This document shows positions 48,478-62,518 of a stretch of DNA of 64,000 bases, piece by piece. A program made the position numbers and the translations under genes. Under the pieces are notes generated by a model. It ran no database searches. It was not told where the DNA came from and saw nothing but the letters and a program-made list of their open reading frames with translations. How positions within the stretch are numbered: the stretch's first letter is position 1; each line of letters begins with the position of its first letter. This DNA is from Rotaria sordida (taxonomy: Eukaryota > Rotifera > Eurotatoria > Philodinida > Philodinidae): positions 248,001-312,000 of the forward strand of contig CAJNOL010000011.1 in the NCBI GenBank assembly GCA_905250125.1. Direction: 5' to 3'.

Positions 48478-51400
48478 ATAAAAGCAATCACAGATTTGAT
48501 CTCTTGTGTATGTAATGGTGTTACAATCGCTCAGCTCTTTCAAGGTCTAAATCAATACTGATCTAACACTTATGATAAAGATGTTTTTCGACTTTCCAAT
48601 GGTTTTTCATCTAGTTTGATACTCATTTCAGCATCATCAGGTGTAGCTGTGGCATTGGGATTTGATTACGAGTTCAAATATGTTGTACAAAGTTCATGTA
48701 TGATTAGATTTTTATTTTCATTTTATTTCGGTATTTTCTATCGTCTATTAGTCAGGCAAGAGTATTCGGTTATCTTGATCATCATAAATTCCATTATCTG
48801 CAATGATTCGAATAGTTGTAAATGATTTTTTTCGTTGGTATGGTAATCCATGTACATTTAGTCATTCAGATGTATTTTGAAATTTTTCTAGGTAAATTTC
48901 TTTTTTGTATAAATTTCTCATTTTTTTTTAAATATGAAGATGGGAAAAGAAATTGATTGGATGGCTATGAATGGTGTGAATTTAGTATATGCAACAACTG
49001 GAATGGAATATATTTTTAGTAAAGTCGGTGTTTTATTTTTAAACAATCAATGAATGAATAAAATATTTCCGTATTTGAAATGATTTCAGATTTTTCTGCA
49101 GATAGATTTTACTCAATCTGAATTAAATGATTATTCCACCGGTCCAACATTTTTAGTTTGTAATCTTCAACAGCAAGTGAAAAAATACAAGTTCTACCTA
49201 GTTTTACTGGTTTCATGCATCGCAATGCGTCAGTACACGCGAAAAAAATACTGATTAATATAGTATGAGTGATTATTGCTGCTTGTAGTCAATTTCTTAA
49301 GAGATGTTTTCTCAGAAATAAAAAATTTCACTTTTGCTAACGTTTTTCCTTAGTAAAAATTTCATAACTCATTGAATTGCGTTGACTTTAGTTGCAATGA
49401 ATCTTGATAACTTTTCAATTGTGATTTATTTTGAATAAACGAGATTTTGATTTACCATATTTTGATCTAATTAATCAATTTTTCTAACTAGTTGTAGCAA
49501 AATTATTGAATGAAGTTGGATAATTCATCTTGTTCTGAGAATGGAGATGGTTTGTGATATATGTATAGCTTCTTGTTAAAAAAATGATTCTAAAGAATTT
49601 ATTATATTGAAATCAAAATTGAAGTGATTGAATAATCCAATGAATGCTTATGTTAATATCACCTCTTGTTAAATTCATAAGTTTTGTATTAATTTTTATT
49701 TTTACATTTTCCGACCTCACACTAAGAAAAACAATACTATACTATTCAAAAATCAATAAAACTAATCATTTCATTGTAATTGATACTACTGAGATAAATA
49801 TTGAAGAAAAATTGTTTTTCTTTATCAGACATTTAATTTACTCAATATCACATCATATTATTATGCTTATGGTCTATTCAACATACTATTATTAGTAACG
49901 AAAGCTTTACTTTTTCCATAATAGAAACTATTATTAAAACTTATGAATGATCTCAATCATTGAGCCAATCTACATGTGTAAGTGCATATCAGGTAAAATG
50001 TATAGTTGATCTAAATATTATTTAGTAGTAACTTTTATTTAGCAGCAATGAACATATAACGTTTATTAGAATTTAGATTAATGTCAACTTGGTTAATTTT
50101 CGAGAGGTCTTGAACTCCTGATTGTATTAAAAGCTATCTAAGCAGAGTTTCTCAAGTATAAAAGGCTTAATTTTCTTCTCTTTATCATTATATATATATA
50201 TATATTCTTATCTAAGAGCCATCATATGTAACTTGACCTGTACTTAGAACTTTGACCGCAATGTTTACATTTTCAATCATTCTATAGATATTACTACGAA
50301 TGGAATATATCGCATGAATTTTGTTGAAACAATTCTTTTTTTTCCAGTTCACTTGAAAATGTTATTAGAGCAAATAATTGTTAGGATTTAAAAGAAAATA
50401 TTCAAAACTAATTATTTAGAGTCCACAAGCAGTGAGAGTTTTTTTCAGGCGAACATATAATTGGCGTTGATATTATTGTAGAAAGTATCAATCAAGATGA
50501 AATTATATATGGGATTGTGCTGGAATAAGTATGATGAATTCTATTGAATGACAGTAAAATAGATTATTAATAGCTCTATTCAATTTCGATTCACTTCTTG
50601 CTTATGAATATCATTCTTCAAGTTGATCGAAAGTCTTCGATGTCAATATTCGACTGATCATCCAGTGCCTCGTTCAATATTATACGTACAGTAGTTATTG
50701 AGAAATTTTGTTTATCATCAAAATGCAACTGCTGCTGACTCATTAATATTGAAAAGACTATAATTGAACAAAAAAACAATGTGAAAATAGTATGTTGTGA
50801 TTAATACATATCTCAGATATGGCTTTTTCTGTCTTGTCTTCAATAGATGACTTTCAATCTGCATTTTCTGTTATCAACTTAATAACTCTTAGTTAATGCA
50901 TCGAATATACTTGATTCAGATTTATTTCAATATGATTTAGTAGACAGAACAAAAGCACTACACTTCAGTATAAGTTCATTCATGCTTATAATCTATTGAT
51001 AGGAGCTTATAATTAAAAGATTTTCATGATGTTGAGTTTATCTCATCCATATTCTATTTTATGCAACCGTGATTTAGCTTTTAAATAATATATATAGATC
51101 GAAAAAGAAATGTATTTGTATAATTTTAATTCTAAATTTTAAAATCTCACTTTGATAAAATATTTATTCATAAAAATTTTATTCAAAAATGCAAACAAAT
51201 TTTCATCAGAAATGATTTAAGAATATGTACATAAAATGTAAAAATAAATCTGTCATAATAAAATTTGTATTTATGGGAAAGAATAAAAGTCAAAATGTCG
51301 AGTGTCAGTATTTCAAGATAACATTAGAAAATGAAAAAATGTTTTAAAATTTTCATACTCGCACCTTCTATTTATTCAATCTTGAATATACCTTATATGC

Positions 51401-51800
51401 TTCATTGCATAATATACATTGTTTATGGCTGAAAGGTTTTTAGAGCACTATGAAGAAAATATTTCTAGTTGAAAGAAATGAAGTAAACTTTAACATTGAT
51501 TTTGCAGTTATCTATTTTCTTCGATTTAACATATGACGTTTTTCTTTCTATTCATTTTTAAAATCATAATGAAATACATTTAGAAGCATTCAGGCGATAC
51601 AGATCTCTTAGAAGAATATATATATTTTTTTTTTGAGACTGAATTTCTATTTTTCATATTGAATATAAAATAGATTTTCTACAACCATCCAAAGTCAAAA
51701 TCCTTTCATTAACTAAAAAAAATCTTTATCAATTTTTTTAAGATGATTCAATTATAATGATGATTCATAGATTCTTCAATTTTTAAATGATATTTATCTT
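48478..51800 (+). pseudogene. Decayed tandem copy of NAGLU
   Basis: Collinear remains of nearly the whole gene: the Ser-Ser-Gly-Val-Ala block near 48625-48700, the Arg-Trp-Tyr-Gly-Asn segment near 48830, a very similar stretch at 48940-49028 ([11 protein letters not shown]), the Phe-Thr-Gln-Ser-Glu-Leu block near 49105, Tyr-Leu-Ser-Arg-Val-Ser-Gln near 50135, the Gln-Asp-Glu-Ile-Ile-Tyr block near 50490, Leu-Asp-Ser-Asp-Leu-Phe near 50915 and a last-exon remnant near 51745. Stops, frameshifts and lost splice sites occur throughout. Segments between are diverged beyond recognition. It lies about 660 bp after the intact gene. Confidence 0.85.
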
Positions 51801-53857
51801 CAACGTAATTTATCAATTGAAAATTCCAACGAAATAAAAATAACGATTTTTCCTTTTCTTTTTCTTCATTTTGACTAATTTTAAAAAACAAAAATTTTTT
51901 TTTTCTTCTTTTGTTCATTTTTATTCCTATGAGTAACCGTTGATGAAAGCTTGCGATAAATTAATCCTGTTAAATCGTTGCGCAAACAATCGACATTAGA
52001 GTATATGTATATGTCGCACGCTTTGCCTATCCGATGACATTCGTAAAGCAATGATAACAGCGGCGAAATCCGAGATGCCAAATGAGCAAGTAATCCTATC
52101 GAATTCTAAAAGGATAGAGAATGAATACTCAAAGCTGTCATATGCTAGTCCATCGACGTTGTTTTTTAATAGGAAGATAAGAAGAATGAGAGAGAGAGAG
52201 AGAAAAAAAGTAAAATGGTGCGATTTATGTGATATACCAATGCATATGCCATACGCACACTTGAATCAGTCCACTTTACTTTTTCACTACATTTAGTATA
52301 TTTCTCGTAAAGCATAGACAAGAACGACACAAACGTCGACAAGGTTGTTTTTATTATGCTTCAACCGATATGGTTGCTCTTACAAGCATCATCATCATCA
52401 CCACCCCAACAACTGTTCTCTCCTCTCAAGAGCATTGTGCATGAGAGAAAGAACGAAGCCTTATCTCGAAACAAGAAAGAGGAGAGAACGACAGAGATGC
52501 TTACGTTTCTTATCGAGAATCATGCCCATGCACTATAGCACATTTTGCTATCAAGTGGAAAGCGAAAGAACGAGGCAATTATAAGTGCGTGCAAGCATTA
52601 CACATACTTTCACATAAAGAAAAAGCAAGAAAAAAAAAAGGAGTATAACAACAAGTCGAATTGTCGACTAATGGAAAAATATTCTATTTCTTTTATTCTC
52701 GTTCGTTCACATGCCGACATTTTCTATCCAATCATATTTTAATGCAAACTATATATTACAGTAATAATAACAGATCTTTGAATTGCGCATAAAATGTATG
52801 TTTTTCATAAAGAAACCTAAAAATGAAAGTTATCGGAAGTTATATCGTAACTATGCTTACTATCGAGCAGTAATACCTTGTACATGCATATATATATATA
52901 TATATATATATGCGCCTATATGTATGATTATGTCGCATGGTTTCGTTTTTTTTTCGACATTCATATTCCTCTTTTCTTACTTGACAAACAAAACACACCC
53001 AAAATAAGAAATTTGAATATAGATGAGATTATGATATAAATTGAACTTAACAAGAATCGAACACAAATGTCTTGATTGTTCATTCTTTATATGATATGAG
53101 TGACACTTGCCCTCTTTGCAACTAGTAGGTCAACCCGATCAGCAATTAGACTAGCTGTAAAACAGACGGTATATAAGCTTTACTTTCTTCTTTTTTTCTT
53201 CTATAAACTCATCGTATCAAGCAGTAACAATAATGGCGGTGAAGACTGCACGAAAAAAGAAAATTTCAATCACTATTTCTTTTGCTTTAGGCTGTCTCTC
53301 CCTCTCTCTCCCTCTGTCCCGTTCTGTGCATATGTAGCGGAATGAATGAATGAATGAATAAATGAATTGAATAGGAAAGGAGAGCCCCGTAAGGTTCATG
53401 TCAATTTCACTAGAACATTTTCGTTTCGTATACTAGAAAAAAAAACATGGGGAGGAGAAGAAGGAGGTTAGAAAGAGGAACACCACCGGCATCAATTGAG
53501 TATCAATCAATTGAAAAAAGCCCCCTGTCTCGTTATTGCTTGAGTCTACTACAATATGTCTTCACAAGGTGCATACTGGTATCGTACTCAAATAAGAATA
53601 TGAATGAATGATGCAATAAAGAACAATGATGAGGTAGAGTATAAAGAATCCACTGTACACATTGTAAGACATAGCTGAATAAATTAGAACGAAGACATAG
53701 ACACACATACACACACACACATAGACACGCACATAAACACACATTCAATGATTATCATTCATTCTCGTTTCTTCATCATCATCACAGTATTGCTTAGTCG
53801 ATTTGGTTTTCTATATATGTATATATTTTTTTTTCTTGTTGCTGTCTTTTCATATAT
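51801..53857. other. 2.1 kb intergenic, no gene seen
   Basis: Contains (GA)n near 52188-52202, (AT)n at 52889-52911, a GAAT repeat near 53340-53366 and (AC)n near 53700-53722. Several short open frames are simple-sequence artefacts. Downstream of FoxA on its strand, so partly its 3' UTR. Confidence 0.5.
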
Positions 53858-55394
53858 CTAAAGCCGAACCGGCTGTTGATAGTCAATGGCGTTATTGTTC
53901 GTTATAACTGATGATGAAGACGTTGGAGGAAATTGTGTAAAATAATAAGCAGATGATGAATGCGGATGAAGTGAATTAGTTGATGATGATGGTGATGATT
54001 CAGTTGTAAAATAATTTGTTGTTGTTGATGTTGGACCATTATCAGAATAGACAATATCTGTTGGTGTTGTACTAGTTGGAAATGGTTGTAAATCAGCATA
54101 AACAGGTGTATGAGGAATAGAAGGAAATTGTTGTTGTTCAGCTGAATAAAGTGGATGGGATTGATGATGATGAAGAAGAAGATGATGATGATGATGTTGT
54201 TGAGTTTGAGGTGAACGAGGAACTGATTGACATGTTTCATGTTGTTTCGATGAAGGAGAAATCATAACACCATTGCCTGCAAAAAAAAAAAGACAGATTA
54301 TAAAGATAAAATTTTTCCTTTTCTTTTTTTTTTAACTTACTATTTTGTTGACGATAAGTATCTTCATTTGTTGATAAAAGTTTTGGTATAGGTGCAGTAA
54401 AATGATTAATAGTTACAGTTGAATGATTAAGTGATATATGTGTAGGTGTTGTTGATGATGTTCTTGTTAATGGCATATGAACTTGGCCATCAAGATTCAT
54501 TGGTTGATGATGTTCATCATCTCTAGCATTGCCACTTTCAATAGATTCATTTTCATCATCTGAATCATCAGTATTTGATGCTGATGGATCAGTTTTATTC
54601 ATATTTGTTAATATAATACTCGATGTTGACTGTTGTTGTTGTTGTTGTCCATTATTGGATGTTCGTGATCGAGTTTTAGATGCTTGTTTTGTACATTTAA
54701 AACGTTTTTGTCGTCGTAAATAACAACCATTTTCAAACATATTACCGGCATCAGGATGTAATGTCCAATATGAACCTTTACCTGGTCGATCAGGTCCACG
54801 TGGAACTTTAACAAAACAATCATTAAATGATAATGAATGACGAATAGAATTTTGCCAACGTTGTTGATTTTGTCGGTAATATGGAAATACATTCATAATA
54901 AATTGATAAATATCATTTAATGTCACCATACCTGTTGGTGCATGTTGTATAGCCATTGTAATAAGACTTATATAAGAATATGGTGGTTTAGATGGTGCAT
55001 TACCACGACGATTACCCGGTGTTGTTGATATTGTAGTAGGTGGCTGACGTGTTCCAGATGATACTAAATCAACATTGCCAGTCTCAATAGTATGATTTAA
55101 ATCATAAGGTGATTGTGTTAACATATAATTTGATGATGGCAATGGTTGTGGATTGTCATAATAATGCATTGTTGGTGTTTCTAATTCAACTTTTGTAGTT
55201 GCAAGTGATTGAACTGGTACAAGAGTTACATAATTTAATTGTGGTGATTCAACAACACCATGTTGGTGGTGTTGTTGTTGTTGAATTCGCAAAAGTTCAT
55301 TTAATGCTGGTTTATAATCAGTTGTAGTATTATTTGATGATGATGATGATGTTGATTCATCACCAATACTAGTTTGATGATTGTGCATTTTCAT
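53858..55394 (-). CDS. FOXA: FoxA-type forkhead transcription factor
   Basis: Two exons, 54341-55394 and 53858-54276, give 490 residues. The forkhead domain spans about residues 140-235, opening [14 protein letters not shown], with the recognition helix [14 protein letters not shown] and the FoxA signature [16 protein letters not shown]. FoxA factors are pioneer regulators of gut and endoderm. Flanks are Ser/Thr/His/Gln-rich with no clear C-terminal FoxA boxes. The intron lies after the domain. ATG at 55394 is chosen because upstream in-frame sequence is Lys/Arg low complexity; a second Met follows two codons later. Confidence 0.9.
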
Positions 55395-57645
55395 TCTTGC
55401 TCTTCTCTTCTTCTTCTTCTTCTGCTTCGTTTTTTCTTTTGTTTGATTTTTATTTTTCCTTTCTTTTGCTCGTTGTACGTGGAAAAAAAAAGAGAACACA
55501 CTAAGTCAATAAGTATTTGGCTTGATGGGTGGCCGTCGTCTCGACCACTATTTGATCATTATTTAAAAATTAAAGGATGGTTTGATTGTTCGCGTGTAAT
55601 GTAGACAAACGACAATTCGAATATAAACAAATCTTTCGATGTGAACGATGACGGCAACAACAACCAATAAGACGAATCCCCGACGAGCAAAGAGAGAAAA
55701 ACGGAAATGAATCCCTCAAAAAGTCTGCTTTCTATTCTCTCCTTTTTTTTTCTCTCTTTCTCTCTATCGTGTTCTTTTTTTTTCTTCTTTCGGGGTTTGT
55801 CGTCGTAGCACGATCAAAAGCTCTCTTCTTCTTCTTCTTCGTTTTTTTTTTCCTCCATAGAAAGACATTTTGCTGCATATATATGCGCCCGCTTTTATTA
55901 CAATTCAGCCATCCGACCGACGAATCAGTTGTTCTCTCTTCTTGCACACTTTCAACCATTACAGACGAGAAAAAGAAAAAAAAGACAGAGAGGAAGAAAG
56001 AAAGAAAGCATATAGGCAAGAAATTGAGAGTACGTGCTATTTCATCTAAAAATGTCGTCATTGTGGTGTGCAGTCAAGTTACAATGGATTTGTCAAGAAA
56101 AACCTGAGTCAAGCAAAAAAAAAACAACCGAGAGAAAAAAGAGACGAAGGAAGAAGGGCTTGATTTCTTATCTGCGTAAATGACGAGAGAGAAGGTAAAA
56201 AAAAGCAAAGGCTAAGACATAGGCAGTTTTTATAATACGTAAAAGGAAAAAAATCTCGTATTATGATTCGTCAAAAAAAAAAAGGCATTTTTTTCTTCAT
56301 ATATGGACTTTCCCGACGAATGAAAAGAAAACATTAAAAAAAAATTCTTATCAGTTGAAGGAGACTATTACATGAGTAGACATGGTGTTAAGATTGATAT
56401 TGAGATAAAAATGAAAATGAACATTTTCTTTCTTTTTTATATGAAAAGATAATCTCTCATCGTTTATTTAAAGCTTGCATTTTAATTTTTATGTTATCAA
56501 ACTTTTCAACTTACCTTTTTCTAAATGATTTATGTCAAACATGAAAAATTCGGACTTTTTTTCAAATCATCATATATACTAAACTCGTCTCATAGTGTTG
56601 AATGTGTGTGTGTGTGCACTACTAACTATGCGAGCAAGTAGTGAGAAAAAAAAGAGAGAGATTCTGTGTACATACGCCTCACTACTACTAAAGTTTTGTT
56701 TGTTATAAATAGAGCGGCTCGTCGACACACACAATGTGTAAAGAGAAGAAAAAGCTTCACTGAGCGAACATACATCAGAGAGAGAGAGAGATGGAGAGAC
56801 AGACGAAAAAGACACAAGCCGAACCAAATAGTAGCACAAATTTTTTGTGGTTGTCATCATTCGTAATGTGCGCGTATGTGTGTCGAGAATAGATGTATTT
56901 AAGAGGGAACAAATATTTGCTCAAAGACGAAGTAGAAAAGCAGTTCTTCATTCTAATATAACTATAAGTGAATAAGAGAAAAGGCTTCTGTCATCATCAA
57001 ATAAAAAGCAAAAAAAGAAAGCAAAGAGCTAATATATTCAATTCATTGTTATTATCAGTAAAGCGGCTCATTTTCATCATTAAAAAAAAATAAAGTAAAG
57101 AGTCGATAATCAAAACCGATATCGATAGATAGTTAGTCAACAATAACAATAACAAAAAAAACAACTATCGATTACATGATACGATAGATATTTTTTTTCA
57201 CAAACGGATGTCACATATAGCATAGACAAAATTCCCTTCGTTTTTTTTTTGCCTAACCATATGTCCATATTCATATATAGACTAATCCTTCTCACACGTA
57301 CATATTCTTCATTGTTTGCTGAACGTGCTTCTATTGGAGCTACCTGTCTGATGAAAATTGATAACCAAGAAAGAAAAAGAAAAAAAAAAGATCAATCAAG
57401 ATTTTGACAATCATGTCTTTTGTTGCTGAGAATAAGAAATTGCACATATAGATATATATTGACATACACACACACCACACTTACACACATGTATTATAGA
57501 GAAGACAGAAAAAAAATGAAGAAACAGAAAAACACCGCATAGAATTTGATCATAATTTTGTGTTTTTTTTTTTTTGTTTTGTTTTGTTTTGTTTTGTATT
57601 ATAAAGATAGACTAGGTTAACTCGAAAAGAAACAAGATAAAGAAT
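55395..57645. other. 2.3 kb between the two FoxA-type genes
   Basis: No coding exon recognised. Rich in simple sequence: TTC repeats near 55825-55842, (GA)n near 56776-56793, (TG)n near 56602-56615, TTTTG repeats near 57575-57597. Likely holds the promoter of the downstream FoxA gene. Confidence 0.5.
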
Positions 57646-58831
57646 TTAAGATGATGAATTTGTATTATTATAATAATAATTAGTATTTGTTGTATCCAAA
57701 AAATTACTTGTTGCTTCATGACCAACCATTGTTGAATAAAATGATTTAAAATCTTGTTGACCATTAATAAGATTATCAATACGAAATGTACCTGGTGGTG
57801 CTAATTGATGTAAAAATGTTGATGGTGATGATTGATCAATTGTATGAAAATATTGTTGATTATGTTCAGGAGTTAAATATTGTAAACCATTATTATTTGG
57901 ATCATATGTTTGATGAGAATAAATCACCGATGATGATGATGATGATGGATTATGATGATATTCTGTTTTAATTAAAGGCATTGATTCAGTTGAATATGTT
58001 GTTTGAGTTGGAATTTGTGAATAATGATGATAGTATTGTTGTGTTAATGGTAAAGATAATGATTCAGATACAGTTGCTTGTCTTGGTGATGAACCTGGTG
58101 AATCCATTCTTCCAATTGTATTTTCTGACAATGGTGATGATGATGAATGAGATTTATTTAAATTTGAATTTATTATTTTATCTTTATTTGTTATTTTAGT
58201 TTTATTTGGATCTTTTATTTTATCTTTTATTTTAAAACGTTTTTGTCGTCGTAAATAACAACCATTTTCAAACATATTTCCACTATCAGGATGTAATGCC
58301 CAAAATGAACCTTTACCTGGACGATCAGCACTACGTGGAACTTTAACAAAACAATCATTAAATGATAATGAATGACGAATAGAATTTTGCCAACGTTGTT
58401 GATTTTGTCGATAATATGCATAACGATCTTGTATATATTGATAAATTTGTGATAATGTACACATACCATCAGGTGAACCATTGATAGCATGTGTTATTAA
58501 TGAAATATCTTTTAAAAAATAAATATAAAATTAATAGTAGACTTGTTTTTCTTTTTTCTTTTCTTTTTTTTTTTTGCTTTGTAAACTTACAAGAATAAGG
58601 TGGTTTTGATGCTGCATAACGACGTGCATAAGCAAGACTAGGAGGAGGTACTAATGTTGGATTGTTTGGTGATGTTTGTTGCATATTATTATTCATATTA
58701 TTATTATTATTATGATTTGTTATTTGTTGTATATAAGATCCATTATTTGATGACCAAAGTTCAGCAATATTGGTATTTCCATCAATTTCATTAGTTGGTA
58801 TAAGTGAATAAGACGATGTAATTGGATCCAT
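57646..58831 (-). CDS. Second FoxA-type forkhead factor, intron inside the domain
   Basis: Two exons, 58591-58831 and 57646-58508, give 367 residues. The forkhead domain starts in exon 1 with Lys-Pro-Pro-Tyr-Ser and continues after a phase-1 intron with Tyr-Ile-Ser-Leu-Ile-Thr-His-Ala-Ile, so the intron cuts the first helix region. It shares the recognition helix and the [16 protein letters not shown] end with its neighbour. A Lys/Asp/Asn-rich segment follows the domain, then Ser/His/Gln/Tyr-rich tail. Differences cluster in the wing and helix 2 (Asp-Arg-Tyr-Ala-Tyr-Tyr versus Asn-Val-Phe-Pro-Tyr-Tyr). It lies upstream of FOXA on the same strand; a diverged tandem duplicate is likely. Confidence 0.88.
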
Positions 58832-58870
58832 CGGTTTTTTTCTTTATGTCATTATTTGAAATCGTTGTTG

Positions 58871-58903
<33 letters not shown>

Positions 58904-61900
58904 TTATGGAGTCTCTACTCTTGTCGTGTATGTGTGTATGTGTTGTGCGCAGAACTTAATGTGTCAATGTAATGTTTGTAAGAGACGCAGCAGAAGGAAG
59001 AAGAAAAGAAAAAAGAAAAATGTGGGTGACAAGAAGAAGAGAAGAAAAAAGGGAAATGCATGAGTATAATTGAAGTGGTGAAGAGCCGATTGGCTGACCG
59101 TAAATATATATTTTTTTCTCTTCCCTTTTTTCTCTCTCTGTCTTCTTTTTTATCATCCTTTTGCCAATTGATCCATTTCCGGATGACCAACACCAATGTA
59201 AAGAACAAGGTCAATTGGTTGAAAACAAAAATCCAAATGAATAAGTCGATAGACAACAAAACTAGTATGTCTCGTCATTGTAATCAATAGTCGGATGAAC
59301 AATTAGAGATAGAAAGTATCAACGGTTAATCCATCAAGGAGACAAAAAAAAAACCAAAGAGAAACACTGTTGATTATAGTAGAAGAAAAAAAAAAGACGG
59401 GTCGAATCCAAAGAACGAATAATGCCGACATCTAATACGTATGTTGTTCTATCCCATCGTTTGAATACCAATCTGATTCTATATTTACTTTTCATTCGTA
59501 GTCAAGTTTTCTTTTCTTTTTATTTTCTTTGAAGTTTTTTGACTGATTAGATGATGAGAGCGACACATCGTCATCATCATCATTCAATGTTTTCTTTGCG
59601 ACTTTAAATCATCATTTTTCTTTTTCTTTTTTTTTTTTTTTTGTTATAAATGAAATTTTCTGATGATACAAAAGGTATGTGTATATGTGACTTAGAATAT
59701 TTTTGTTATTGTTGATAGAAATGATTTTATTCTTTGAGAAAATGAGTATCAACATCAAAAAAAAAAAAGGATATATATTAATCAGACAGAAAATTGACTA
59801 AGTATATTTATGTGTATATATGAGCTTTATCGAGAGTAGGTGCAATTGTCTTCTATGTTCTTCTGTTAACAGCATTTCACATATAGGATAGACAACAAAA
59901 ATAAAATACTTCGTTTGATCATCAGAACTCTGTCAATGAACGTTATGAAAACGATAAAAATGACACATGATTAAAAGAAATAATTTTCAAAGAAGAAAAA
60001 AAAAAATAACCGATGATACTTGTAAGTTTTTTTTTTTCAACACTCACCAAAAACTAGTTTTTTGTTGAACTTTGATCGTACACGATTAATAATAAAATGT
60101 ATATATGTATATATATATATATATGTAATGTCAGCTTGTCGAACAACAAGAATTGTCGTCTTCTACTTCTGTTCTTATTCTCACTTATGCTTACTTGCTT
60201 CTCTTTCTATATTTACTAATTGAAGTTGCAGTAAATAAATATTGAACAAACGTTTTCTCTCTCATTCTCATTTTCTCTCTCTCTCTCACATACACATATT
60301 CGTATTTCGTATGTGTGCACACCGCAATATGTTTTTTGAAAACTATGTACACAAGAATAACATCGTCTCTTTTCTTTTTTATTTCTTTTACTTTATTCTA
60401 AAGATTATGAGAAAAAGAGAGAAAGACAGAGACAAAATATAGTGTTTTGTTTTATCGACATAGTAATAGTAGTTTTAATTCTGTTCTTTTCATTTCGGGT
60501 TAAGTAAACATGCAGATGGTGTATGTACAGTTTTCTTTTTACTGGCACTATGTTCATCATATAAAATAATAAAACTTGTATGTTACAAGTTGGCAAGCAT
60601 ATACATATATATATATATATATATATATGGTTGATATTCATCGATATATGTACGTTAGGTACACAGTCAGTTGATCAGTCTCATGACCTGTCTGTTCGAA
60701 TATATTTACTTTTCAAACTGACACCCTTTTTCATTAGAATATATATGCGAAAATGGTCAACATATTAAATATAAAAGGTTAAAACGGAAAAATGCAAAAA
60801 AAAAAGAGTGAGCAAACATTGATCTCCGTTTTCGTAATGAGAAAACTACAAGTAGACAAAATTAATCTTTTTGAATCAATTGAAATTCAATAAAAGCATG
60901 GGAAACGATTTTTTTCTTTACTATGAAACGAAGAATGCAACTATTGAACATATTCTGAAGTCTAGTCAAATATTCTTTACCAAACCCAGCGTCGATAGCT
61001 TGATTATTTGTTGGCTTCTTTTTCTTTTTTTTTTTTTATTGCCAAGAGATACACTCACGGAATTGAAGATGAACATAAGGCTCCTATTATCGAACACATT
61101 GCAAATGATTCTCAAAAAATTGAATGAAGATAGCAAATACTCGAATATGCTTGATAAAATTTTGAGGAACTAATGTCTATTGAGTAAATTAATCAAAAAA
61201 AAAACCTATGGAAGAATCATATGATGATTGTCAATATTAGTTAAAGACGAACGAAAAATCAATCATACATATGCACACACAAAAAACTCACTTGAACTAC
61301 TTGCTCTATTATTACCAATAATGATGTTCTTGGTATGTTTGTCTGCTATGCCGATGTATGCGTGCAAAGAAAAGACTACAATGATGATGATGATGGTGAT
61401 GAAAAGAAGAAGGAGAAGAAGTGTGAGGTGGCCACCATCAACTCGTCTCATCATTGTTTGGTTGACTAAATCAATATTTGCCCATTTTAAATCGCTCTTC
61501 TCGTCACTGTCTTCTCATTGTCGTTTTTTTTTTAAAGAATATCTTACAAGCCATTTACTTAATGCAAAAGGATTGTCTTTATATTAGAAATTTATTTTAG
61601 CATAGATTAATAGAAAAAAAAATTGAAGTTTTTTTTTTTTTATTATTATAGATTTTTGTGTTTGAACAAGTTTATTATCTAGAAAATACTATCTTTGAAC
61701 ATATTAACCAATATAAATCATATATTATAATAGATTTCAATGCTAAATTGAAGTGTGTGTTCGTTTGGCATTGAATTTATGTCAATAACCTCGGGGGAAG
61801 AAACTGAACGATTGTGTCAAAAATCAAAAGGGAAAAAAGTTGATCTTTTAATCGTGCTTTTCAACTATTAACAAGTTTACTTTATTAGATGGTTACTTTC

Positions 61901-62518
61901 TAAATAAAACTACTAAAACATCATTTTCGAATATTTCAACTCTGTTCATGATATTTTTAGAATGAGTGTAATATATATATAAGCAAAAATTGAATGATCT
62001 AAGTAGGAAAATAATCGAAAGTCTAAAACGACATTATGTCAGTGTAATGAATGCTTTCGATGTGTAAGATTTAATTATTTGCATTTTGAACGATGCCATA
62101 ATAAATAAACTTTAAGCATGGCAATAAATCTATTCAATTTATGAAAAAACATAGTATAAGAAATAGATGGCAGTATACTGCCGACTTGCGTTCTATTTTT
62201 ATTCGTTTCATGATGATTCACAATTTTTTATTTTAATTGAAATTTATTTACAGTCAGTAGATTTAATTTGGCTTCTCATGTTATTAAAAAAAAAATTGGT
62301 TGAATCTATAAATCTGATTAAGTAATTTATTATGATGAAATAAATACATATTTCTAATTGACGTACTTTTTTTTTCTTGTAACGTATACTCGTATGGTAT
62401 TGCATAAGAATGCATTAATATTTTCAAATATTATATATTAGAAGTATTTTTTCATCGAGCATTTGTAGTAAAAATTTCTTACAAATTTTTGTCTGTTTGC
62501 AAAACATTGTCGAATTCT
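58832..62518. other. 3.7 kb intergenic, no gene seen
   Basis: Upstream of both the forkhead gene (minus) and the DUF4291 gene (plus). Holds a 27-base T run near 58870-58896, (AT)n at 60108-60124 and 60602-60628, CT repeats near 60270-60290 and a GAT/ATG cluster near 61381-61400. Short frames here lack splice or family support. Likely regulatory for the forkhead gene. Confidence 0.5.
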
